A stretch of DNA of 11,649 nt, taken from Thermodesulfobacteriota bacterium (GTDB taxonomy: Bacteria > Desulfobacterota > SM23-61). Under the pieces are notes generated by a model. That model was not told where the DNA came from and ran no database searches. It saw only the letters and a list, made by a program, of their open reading frames with translations. The translations under genes and the position numbers were made by a program. This document shows, piece by piece, positions 1-5,817 of this stretch. Where the stretch lies: assembly GCA_030018715.1 (NCBI GenBank), contig JASEHN010000051.1, forward strand, positions 1 to 11,649. Reading direction: 5' to 3'. Within the stretch, counting starts at the first letter, position 1, and every line of letters begins with the position of its first letter.

Positions 1-118
1 CTTTTTGGGGGAGAGGAGAAAGGTGAGGGGGGCAATTTAAGTGCGGCACAGCGTTCCATTATTTACGCGAAGTTCAATAAGCAATTTCCGTAACAGTTTA
101 GCCATTTGAAAAGCTGTC

Positions 119-157
119 AAATCCCCCTTCATCCCCCTTTTCTAAAGGGGGAAAAGA
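119..157. repeat. C-rich/G-rich palindromic repeat, copy 1
   Basis: The segment starts AAATCCCCC, has a second run of five Cs, and then a short hairpin CCCCCTTT (133-140) with AAAGGGGG (144-151). The distal half of the usual right arm is missing or altered. It matches the better-preserved copy at the right edge of the window, so it is a member of a dispersed repeat family. Confidence 0.5.
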
Positions 158-180
158 CTGAATCTTTTATTGGACTCAAT

Positions 181-226
181 AAAAAACCTCTCCTCCCTTT
201 GCAAAGGGAGGTCGGGAGGGATTTTT
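181..226. repeat. C-rich/G-rich palindromic repeat, copy 2
   Basis: The core is a perfect 20-base palindrome, CCTCCCTTTGCAAAGGGAGG (192-211). It is flanked by an A run with pyrimidines on the left and GGGAGGGATTTTT on the right, which pair imperfectly. It has the same design as copy 1 and the right-edge copy, with CCTCCC in place of the C runs. It could form a hairpin in transcripts running past the racemase-like gene. Confidence 0.55.
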
Positions 227-249
227 GATCCGCCTGAGGCGGATCAAAA
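223..249. repeat. Perfect 12-bp hairpin
   Basis: TTTTGATCCGCC (223-234) and GGCGGATCAAAA (238-249) form a perfect 12-base-pair stem around the loop TGA. It lies just inside the right end of the MITE-like element and overlaps the end of the preceding repeat. In the direction of the minus-strand genes the stem is about 60 bases past the racemase-like stop. It is not followed by a clear T run, so it is at best a weak terminator or an RNA-stabilising stem. Confidence 0.5.
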
Positions 250-310
250 CGCTAAACTGTTACCAATTTCCAAATTTTTTTAAGCTGACAGCCGATAGCT
301 TTATACTATC

Positions 311-1495
311 TTAACGGATCACCCCTTCATTCCTCAAGAGCATGATCTCCTCTTCTTTATATCCCATCCCTTTCATTATCTCTTCGGTATGCTCCCCGAT
401 TTCAGGCGCGGGTGTGCGGATTTCACCCGGCGTATCTGAAAATTTTATGGGCACTCCGATCTGCCTGACTCGTCCGGCCCGGGGATGAACCGTCTCCACG
501 AGCATCTTACGGTGAAGAACGTGGGGGTCGTCAAAGGTCTCTGCGATAGACTGAACTGCTGTGACGCACGTATCCTCTTTCATCAAAAGGTCGAGCCACT
601 CCTTTTGAGTCTTGGTGAGAAAGATCCTGGACATTTCTTCTTTGATCTCCTGGCAACGAGGTTCTCCCTCCCTGGGAATTTTATCCGCCCATTCGGGCCG
701 GCCGATCCCCCGGCAAAGGTTGACCCAGAATTTCTCCTCCAGGGCGCCCACTGCCAAATATTTACCGTCTTTGGTCCGGTAAACCTGGTACTGCGGCAAG
801 CCTCCGCCAAGCCTTCTTTCCCCAGGTTTGGGAGACTCTCCTTCGGCGAAGAAAAGGGCCGCGCTGTCTGGAATCAATGAGACAACTCCGTCAAGCATGG
901 AAACATCGATGAACTGTCCCCGGCCTGTCTTCTGCCTGGTCACTAAAGCAGTCAGAATTCCGATGACCGAGTAAAGGCCCCCGCCCACTAAGTCGGCGAT
1001 TTGAATTCCGGGGATCACCGGGGAACCTCCTTTTTGCCCGGTCATTCCCAGGATGCCGCCGATGCCGATATAGTTAAGGTCATGACCGGCAAGGTTTTTA
1101 TAAGGGCCGTCTTGTCCAAAGCCGGTTAAGGAACAATAAATCAGACGGGCGTTTATTTTTTCCAGATCCTTATGTCCCAGGCCCAGGCGATCCATAACTC
1201 CGGGACGAAATTGCTCGATTAAAACATCGGCTCCCTTCTCCACCATTTTTAAAAAAATCGACCGCCCTTCCGGCTTTTTCAAATTGAGGGTAATGCTTTT
1301 TTTGTTCCGGTTCAAAAGGAGGTGGCGGGAGCCTATGCCGTTGATCTGGGGAGGGTTCCATCGGGCATAATCGCCCTGTTCAGGCTCTTCGATCTTGATC
1401 ACTTCCGCCCCCAGGTCCCCTAAGAGCATGGTCCCATAAGGCCCGGGGAGCAGTCGGGTCAAGTCAAGTATCTTTATTCCTTCCAAAGGTCTCAT
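311..1495 (-). CDS. Alpha-methylacyl-CoA racemase-like family III CoA enzyme
   Basis: This 394-residue protein belongs to the CaiB/BaiF family III of CoA transferases and racemases. The N-terminus (PLEGIKILDL, then LGDLGAEVIKIE near residue 27) is the family's CoA-binding start. Within the family it resembles alpha-methylacyl-CoA racemase: AGHDLNYIGIGG at 136-147, IADLVGGGLYS at 166-176, AVGALEEKFW at 248-257, and GEHTEEIM near the end. By alignment from memory, His138, Asp168 and Glu253 match the catalytic His126, Asp156 and Glu241 of the mycobacterial racemase, with identical spacing (30 and 85). Such enzymes interconvert 2R- and 2S-methylacyl-CoAs, but some relatives transfer CoA between acids, so the substrate is not proven. 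An upstream in-frame ATG at 1534 would add 13 residues encoded by a repeat. The ATG at 1495 has AAAGGG seven bases before it and begins where the family begins. The gene lies 110 bases after the mutase and probably shares its transcript. Confidence 0.88.
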   Translation of the reverse strand: MRPLEGIKILDLTRLLPGPYGTMLLGDLGAEVIKIEEPEQGDYARWNPPQINGIGSRHLLLNRNKKSITLNLKKPEGRSIFLKMVEKGADVLIEQFRPGVMDRLGLGHKDLEKINARLIYCSLTGFGQDGPYKNLAGHDLNYIGIGGILGMTGQKGGSPVIPGIQIADLVGGGLYSVIGILTALVTRQKTGRGQFIDVSMLDGVVSLIPDSAALFFAEGESPKPGERRLGGGLPQYQVYRTKDGKYLAVGALEEKFWVNLCRGIGRPEWADKIPREGEPRCQEIKEEMSRIFLTKTQKEWLDLLMKEDTCVTAVQSIAETFDDPHVLHRKMLVETVHPRAGRVRQIGVPIKFSDTPGEIRTPAPEIGEHTEEIMKGMGYKEEEIMLLRNEGVIR

Positions 1496-1507
1496 GAATA
1501 AACCCTT

Positions 1508-1610
1508 TAAAAACCGTAAGGCGTGAGAGCGCAAGGCGCAAGGGGGAAGAAAACATTTAAAACGCCCTCACGCCTTGCGCCTTGCGCCTTACGGTTTACG
1601 GTTTTTTAAA
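1508..1610. repeat. Heptamer-built inverted repeat between mutase and racemase-like genes
   Basis: The left arm (about 1508-1543) and right arm (about 1571-1610) are inverted copies of short tandem heptamers. Read on the minus strand, the right arm runs CCGTAAA, CCGTAAG, GCGCAAG, GCGCAAG, GCGTGAG. The left arm carries the same units on the opposite strand. CCGTAAGGCG (1514-1523) pairs exactly with CGCCTTACGG (1585-1594). The mutase stop codon lies inside the right end. The AAAGGG ribosome-binding sequence of the next gene abuts the base of the left arm, so a folded transcript could terminate, attenuate or partly mask translation of the racemase-like gene (inference). Confidence 0.6.
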
Positions 1611-3252
1611 CGGTTACAATAGGCTCATACTCGCCGAACACGCCGCGGAGGACATCGCAAATCTCCCCGAGAGTACAATAAGCCCGGACGCACTCCAGGA
1701 TCGGAATCATCAAATTTCCCTGCCCCTGGGCAATTTTCTTCATTTCCTCCAGCGATGCCGCCATCCGCTTCGGTTCCCGCGATCCCCGCAGCTTCTCCAG
1801 GCGCTTTACCTGTACCTCCCGGACCCTCGGATCGACCTTCAGCAGCCCTTTCACGGGCGGTTCTTTGACCTGGAATTTATTCACGCCAACCAGGATTTTC
1901 TTGGCGGATTCAATCTCCTTCTGATAGCGGTAGGAGCTCTCTTGAACTTCCTGCTGAATGTAGCCCTTTTCGATCGCCGCCACGGCCCCGCCGACCTGGT
2001 CGATTTTGGCGATGTAATCGCCGGCCCGCTTCTCGATCTCGTCGGTCAGATTCTCGATATAATACGAACCGCCGAGTGGGTCCACCGTATCCGTTACGCC
2101 GGATTCATGGGCGATGATCTGCTGGGTCCGAAGGGAAAGGCGGACTGATTCCTCCGTGGGCAGGGCCAGGGCTTCATCGTAAGAGCAGACCGCTAAGGAC
2201 TGGCATCCGCCGAGAACAGCGGCCATGGCCTGGAAGGTTGTCCGGACCAGATTATTCAGCGGCTGCTGCGCCGTCAGCGTACATCCTCCCGTCTGGGTGT
2301 GAAACCGCAGCATCCAGGAACGGGGATCCTTGGCCTGGAAGCGTTCCCTCATGATCCGGGCCCAGAGCCTGCGGGCCGCGCGAAACTTGGCCACCTCTTC
2401 TAAGAAGTTGATATGGGTGTTAAATATCCACGAAACCCGGGGAGCGAAATCGTCGATATCCAGCCCGGCTTTCACCCCCGCTTCTAAGTAAGCAATCGCG
2501 ATGGCAAAGGCGAAAGCCACCTCCTGGGCGGCAGTTGAACCCGCCTCCCGGATATGATAGGCGCCCACGCTGATGGTGTTCCACTGGGGCACTTCGCGGG
2601 AACAGTATTCAAAGATGTTGGTAATCAACCGCATGGAAGGCTGGGGGGGAAAAATATAGGTTCCCCTGGCCACGTATTCCTTGAGCACATCATTCTGGAT
2701 CGTCCCCCGCAGGTCTGCCGGTTTGACCCCCTGTTTTTCAGCGACGGCTATGTACATGGCCAAAAGGACCGCGGCCGTGGCGTTGATGGTCATGGAGGTG
2801 CTGACCTTTTCCAGGGGAATCCCGTCCAGAAGAATTTCCATGTCGGCTAAGGAATCGATGGCCACTCCCACCTTGCCCACTTCACCCTGGGAGATCGGAT
2901 GGTCAGAATCATACCCGATCTGGGTCGGCAGGTCAAAAGCCACGGAGAGTCCCGTCTGCCCCTGCTCCAAAAGAAACTTATAACGGCGGTTGGACTCTTC
3001 GGCCGTGGCAAAGCCGGAGTACTGGCGCATGGACCAGACCCGCCCCCGGTACATGGTGGGTTGAATTCCGCGGGTAAAGGGATACTCCCCTGCAAAACCA
3101 AGATCATTCAGGTAATCGAACTGGGGAGCTTCCGCCGGCGAATAAAGAACTTGTATCTCCATCCCTGAGGTGCTTTGAATTTTTTCCTGGGCCTTTTTCA
3201 GGCTTCGGGCTTCCCACTTTTTTTTCTCTTCAGCGATCTTCTTTTCATCCAT
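1606..3252 (-). CDS. Methylmalonyl-CoA mutase, large subunit (catalytic domain only)
   Basis: This 548-residue protein is the acyl-CoA mutase TIM-barrel domain, which interconverts R-methylmalonyl-CoA and succinyl-CoA by a B12 radical mechanism in the cytoplasm. Signature runs include MRQYSGFATAEESN (75-88), GLSVAFDLPTQIGYDSDHP (101-119), GTIQNDVLKEY (183-193), FHTQTGG and LPTEESVRLSLRTQQI. Tyr78, Arg196 and His233 match Tyr89, Arg207 and His244 of the Propionibacterium enzyme by conserved spacing. Tyr plus Arg argues for methylmalonyl-CoA rather than isobutyryl-CoA (Phe and Gln) or 2-hydroxyisobutyryl-CoA. It ends after the barrel and lacks the cobalamin-binding domain with DxHxxG, so a separate small subunit is needed and is not in the window. 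The N-terminus is a charged Glu/Lys stretch. An ATG at 3270 is in frame, but it has only a G run directly before it. GGAGG and GAGGAA precede the ATG at 3252, so I prefer that start. Confidence 0.93.
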   Translation of the reverse strand: MDEKKIAEEKKKWEARSLKKAQEKIQSTSGMEIQVLYSPAEAPQFDYLNDLGFAGEYPFTRGIQPTMYRGRVWSMRQYSGFATAEESNRRYKFLLEQGQTGLSVAFDLPTQIGYDSDHPISQGEVGKVGVAIDSLADMEILLDGIPLEKVSTSMTINATAAVLLAMYIAVAEKQGVKPADLRGTIQNDVLKEYVARGTYIFPPQPSMRLITNIFEYCSREVPQWNTISVGAYHIREAGSTAAQEVAFAFAIAIAYLEAGVKAGLDIDDFAPRVSWIFNTHINFLEEVAKFRAARRLWARIMRERFQAKDPRSWMLRFHTQTGGCTLTAQQPLNNLVRTTFQAMAAVLGGCQSLAVCSYDEALALPTEESVRLSLRTQQIIAHESGVTDTVDPLGGSYYIENLTDEIEKRAGDYIAKIDQVGGAVAAIEKGYIQQEVQESSYRYQKEIESAKKILVGVNKFQVKEPPVKGLLKVDPRVREVQVKRLEKLRGSREPKRMAASLEEMKKIAQGQGNLMIPILECVRAYCTLGEICDVLRGVFGEYEPIVTV

Positions 3253-3270
3253 TTCCTCTTCTTCCTCCAT

Positions 3271-3561
3271 CCCCTATCGTCAAAATCTAACCTCAGAGGC
3301 CGCAGTTTTTTCGCCTGGTGGCGATATATTAATCCACCCCGGAAAAAATTACAAGAGCCAACCGAGCGCTGCCGCACCCGGATTATGCTCAAGCACGCCT
3401 TCCCGCCCCAAGCTCAAAAGGGAGGTTGGGATAGAAGGACCAAACTGAAGGCCAAGAATAATAGGTGGGGGACCATGACGGCCAAAAAGCTCGAGGTTTC
3501 TTGTGCACACACCCGGCAGCCATCTCTTCGGGCCACGAAGATGCCTCACTCTACGTAAAAA
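3271..3561. other. Intergenic region between the antiporter operon and the mutase
   Basis: This spacer of about 290 bases separates the last antiporter gene from the mutase. Short open frames exist on both strands (for example 3349-3549 minus and 3175-3558 plus), but none has a recognisable product or a good ribosome site. A small hairpin, CTTCG-GGCCA-CGAAG (3526-3540), lies about 20 bases past the antiporter stop without a following T run. The mutase-proximal end holds a promoter candidate. The middle part (about 3360-3520) is complex, GC-richer sequence that I cannot assign. It could be an interspersed repeat or a decayed gene. Confidence 0.4.
3326..3354 (-). promoter_or_regulatory. Candidate sigma-70 promoter for the mutase unit
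   Basis: Read on the minus strand, TTGTAA (3354-3349) is separated by exactly 17 bases from TAATAT (3331-3326). Each box matches four of six consensus positions. Transcription would start near 3319 and leave a leader of about 65 bases before the preferred mutase ATG. The placement, in the only sizeable spacer between two functionally unrelated gene groups, supports it. The boxes are not perfect, so this remains a candidate. Confidence 0.45.
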
Positions 3562-5415
3562 TTACAAAAGTCTCCCAGAGCCCGTTTGACCTCCGAAATT
3601 ACCGATAAGCCATATATAGAACATCAGCAGGAAGAATGATAGAAACACAATAACCCAGCTTATGGCCTTACTTGCCTGCCAGTAGCGGAGAGGAGAAGGA
3701 TAATGGGCTTTTTGTTTTAACAACCTTTCTTTGACTTCCGCCGCCTGGCCAAACCCGGTTATTTTCAAAACGATGAAGAGAATTGTATCCCCAACGATCA
3801 AAGCCGCTTCTATAGGATTTTTAGTCAGCCAAGAAAGAGCGCCCGGGATGGTTTCGAAAAAGACCCGGCTAAAAACGGCGCCGATTCTGGACATCGGGTT
3901 GTTGAGAATCCATAAGAAGGCCCTGGCGCCTTTCCGGTAGAACCAATCGGTGTCCAAGTTCATCGCCCTCAATTCTGCTGGGTAGACCCCCGATAGGATC
4001 ATAAGGGTGAAGGCCAAAGCCCCAAAGATTAGCAGCTGCAGTTGGGCCATTACGTGATCTCCCGTGTAAGGAACGTAATCTACAGGATAGGGGAGGATGT
4101 CGTAAAGCAAACCGGGAAATAGGCCCAGGTAAATGCACAGAAAGGAAGCGATGGCCATGGCCAAAAGCATATTTAAAGGAGGTTCTTTGGTCCTTAATCC
4201 GGAATCTTCGCCAAAAAAAGTGAAGTAAGGGACTTTAATTCCGGCATGGAAGACCACACCAGCCGAGGCAAGCTTTAAAAGGAACCATATCACGGGGAGA
4301 GGCCAGTTCTCATGGGCCGCTGCCGAGACAATCATCGATTTGCTTACAAAGCCGTTAAATAATGGAAAGGCTGAAATTGATAAAGCCCCTATAATGCAGA
4401 AGAGGGCGGATAAGGGCATGGTTTTATATAAGCCACCCAGGTCCGTACACTTGATCTTGCCAGTCCTGTACAGAACAGAGCCCACAGACATAAAAAGAAG
4501 CGCCTGATACATAATACAGCAGAAAGCATGGGAAACAGTGCCATTCAGCGCCAGGGTCGTACCTATCCCGATCCCCGTCACCATGAACCCTCCCTGGCTA
4601 ATAAGGCTATAAGAAAGAACTCTCCGGATGTCATTCTCCAGGAGGGCATAAAAAATGGGCATTACGGTCATGAACGCCCCGCACCATATCAAAACCTCAG
4701 CCCCGGCGAAGGTCCGGGCCAGGATATAGACGGCACTTTTGGTGGTAAAGGCGCTGAGAAATACTGCTCCTGTGACCGTGGCTTCGGGATAGGCATCCAC
4801 AAGCCAAGGATGGAAGGGGGGGATAGCGGCATTCAGGGCAAAACCGATCAATATAAGATAAGAGGATAAACCCCCTTCCAGTCCCACGTGGGCGAACTCG
4901 ATGCTTCCGGTATTGTGGACATAGATAATAATGCCCGCCAGGAGGAAAAGGCCACCCAAAATATGAATTAAAATGTAGCGAAATCCGGCCTGAAGAGAGG
5001 TGGGCGTTCTGCGGGACCAGATCAGGAAAGTGGAAGCGATGGCCAAGATTTCCCAAAAAACAAAGAGGGAAAAGAAATCTCCTACAAAAGTAATCCCCAG
5101 GGCGCTGCCAGCATAGAAAAAACCAGCCATATGCTGGACATCATCCTTTACCTGGAGCGCGTAAAGAATGGCGATAAAAGTAATGACAATGAAAATATAT
5201 CCAAAGGGGATACTGAGCTTATCCACCCTGCCCAAGATAATTTGGTATCCAAGAAAATCAAAAAACCAATGGATACCTTCGGGGGTAAAAAAGAGATTCA
5301 AAAAAGCAAGGATCGGGAGGAACAGCATGTAGGCAGACTTCAACTTACCCTTTAACAAAGGGATAAAAAGGGCACCGACAATAAATATGGCGGCAGGCGG
5401 GATGCTGTTAATCAT
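3562..5415 (-). CDS. Third antiporter-like subunit (NuoM/MrpD-type), divergent, with C-terminal extension
   Basis: This 617-residue polytopic membrane protein belongs to the proton-conducting transporter family (NuoL/M/N, MrpA/D). The core (about 70-400) has the family landmarks: FWEILAIASTF with Glu122, PPFHPWLVDAYPEATVTG (199-216), TTKSAVYILAR with Lys226, VSHAF with His296 and NGFVSKS with Lys359. Two usual residues differ. The lysine of transmembrane helix 7 is Asn195 (GFALNAAIPPFH), and the lysine of the HxxxKaLLF motif is Gln304. After about residue 480 an extra tail starts with LDTDWFYRKG, continues with a hydrophobic or amphipathic stretch (about 495-560) and ends with a further membrane helix (about 585-606). 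This recalls the lateral helix and last helix of NuoL but was not aligned. An upstream ATG at 5427 sits directly on its purine run. GAGG six bases before the ATG at 5415 favours the chosen start, which overlaps the preceding gene by 8 bases. It is the last gene of the operon. Confidence 0.85.
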   Translation of the reverse strand: MINSIPPAAIFIVGALFIPLLKGKLKSAYMLFLPILAFLNLFFTPEGIHWFFDFLGYQIILGRVDKLSIPFGYIFIVITFIAILYALQVKDDVQHMAGFFYAGSALGITFVGDFFSLFVFWEILAIASTFLIWSRRTPTSLQAGFRYILIHILGGLFLLAGIIIYVHNTGSIEFAHVGLEGGLSSYLILIGFALNAAIPPFHPWLVDAYPEATVTGAVFLSAFTTKSAVYILARTFAGAEVLIWCGAFMTVMPIFYALLENDIRRVLSYSLISQGGFMVTGIGIGTTLALNGTVSHAFCCIMYQALLFMSVGSVLYRTGKIKCTDLGGLYKTMPLSALFCIIGALSISAFPLFNGFVSKSMIVSAAAHENWPLPVIWFLLKLASAGVVFHAGIKVPYFTFFGEDSGLRTKEPPLNMLLAMAIASFLCIYLGLFPGLLYDILPYPVDYVPYTGDHVMAQLQLLIFGALAFTLMILSGVYPAELRAMNLDTDWFYRKGARAFLWILNNPMSRIGAVFSRVFFETIPGALSWLTKNPIEAALIVGDTILFIVLKITGFGQAAEVKERLLKQKAHYPSPLRYWQASKAISWVIVFLSFFLLMFYIWLIGNFGGQTGSGRLL

Positions 5416-5665
5416 AATACCCCTCATCCCTCTTCAAAATTTTACGTAAGAGTTTGGCTATGAAAATAAGCGAAACACAGGAAATAAATCCATAACCGGC
5501 GAAGAAATTCGGGGCCTTCTTCCAGTAAAATTCACCGTGCTTAGGGACAAAAAAATCAAGGACCAGGAGGAGCAGACACACCCCAAAGAGAATCCACCTC
5601 ACTCTCCTCCGGTTTACCGGCGAGTCGAAAATGGTCAGTACCTTTCTATCGAGATCTTTGCTCAT
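5408..5665 (-). CDS. Small two-helix membrane protein of unknown function
   Basis: This 85-residue protein has a basic N-terminus (RRRVR at 19-23) and two hydrophobic helices at about 24-41 and 54-72. Between them is a conserved-looking loop with HGEFYWKKAPNFFAGYGF (43-60). The tail is charged and ends KRDEGYYD. I do not recognise a named family, although similar short proteins with an aromatic 'H-F-W-P-F-YGF' loop are known to me beside MrpD-type subunits. Its place between antiporter-like subunits suggests an accessory or assembly subunit (inference). The ATG at 5665 is preceded by GGGGACAGG; a GTG one codon upstream (5668) is the alternative. It starts 19 bases after the 41-residue gene and overlaps the next gene by 8 bases. 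Confidence 0.75.
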   Translation of the reverse strand: MSKDLDRKVLTIFDSPVNRRRVRWILFGVCLLLLVLDFFVPKHGEFYWKKAPNFFAGYGFISCVSLIFIAKLLRKILKRDEGYYD

Positions 5666-5684
5666 CACCTGTCCCCATCCCCTT

Positions 5685-5810
5685 TCAGGAAATTATTCTT
5701 AAGGCAATTAAGGCGAGATACAGCAGGGCAATGATTACGACCACCCAGAAGATAGGAATATAGATGGGCATCGGTTCGTGAGTAAGCTCTTTTTTTTCTT
5801 CGCCTTCCAT
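5685..5810 (-). CDS. 41-residue single-helix membrane protein
   Basis: This tiny open frame reads MEGEEKKELTHEPMPIYIPI and then a strongly hydrophobic segment (about 18-38) ending LRIIS. The N-terminus is acidic and soluble, followed by one membrane helix. It starts 7 bases after the stop of the NuoL/MrpA-like gene, with a GGGGGGA run about ten bases before its ATG, and ends 19 bases before the next gene. It fills what would otherwise be a 150-base hole in a tightly packed operon. That position, the start context and the clean helix support a real gene. I know no named family for it. Single-helix subunits are common in complex I-like assemblies, so a structural subunit is plausible. Confidence 0.65.
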   Translation of the reverse strand: MEGEEKKELTHEPMPIYIPIFWVVVIIALLYLALIALRIIS

Positions 5811-5817
5811 ATTTGCT

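Larger units (their letters stand above)
90..263. mobile_element. MITE-like element, possibly IS66-type
   Basis: The element begins with GTAACAGTTTAGC (90-102) and ends with its exact reverse complement (251-263). Allowing two mismatches, the terminal repeats extend to about 20 bases (90-109 and 244-263). It is flanked by an exact 8-base direct repeat, CAATTTCC (82-89 and 264-271), as expected from a target-site duplication. The 174-base interior has no open frame of note, so it cannot move itself. Ends starting GTAA together with 8-base duplications are characteristic of the IS66 family, so an IS66 transposase elsewhere in the genome is the likely driver (inference). The interior is mostly palindromic and may have collected other repeats. 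Confidence 0.6.
1..310. other. Gene-free left flank with repeats
   Basis: I see no credible coding region here on either strand. The stretch follows the end of the racemase-like gene. It holds a small element with terminal inverted repeats (90-263), which contains three palindromes, described separately. The first 80 bases are purine-rich at the very edge and otherwise featureless. No classic intrinsic terminator (GC stem followed by a T run in the direction of transcription) follows the gene stop. The palindromes further on could still end transcription. Confidence 0.6.

Noticed and set aside
90..263. CRISPR-like or tandem repeat array
   Set aside because: The repeats are inverted and dissimilar, with no regular spacers; the terminal inverted repeats and target duplication explain the region better.
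1496..1534. 13-residue N-terminal extension of the racemase-like protein
   Set aside because: The added residues are translated from the heptamer repeat, and the family begins at the PLEGIKILDL segment, which follows the ATG at 1495.
1582..2148. 188-codon open frame on the plus strand
   Set aside because: It lies antisense inside the mutase gene, has no family similarity and no credible ribosome site; the mutase frame is clearly the coding one.
3526..3540. Hairpin after the last antiporter gene as an intrinsic terminator
   Set aside because: The stem is only five base pairs and no T run follows it in the direction of transcription.
3175..3558. 127-codon plus-strand frame across the intergenic region
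   Set aside because: It starts antisense to the mutase N-terminus, runs through promoter-like sequence and gives no recognisable protein.
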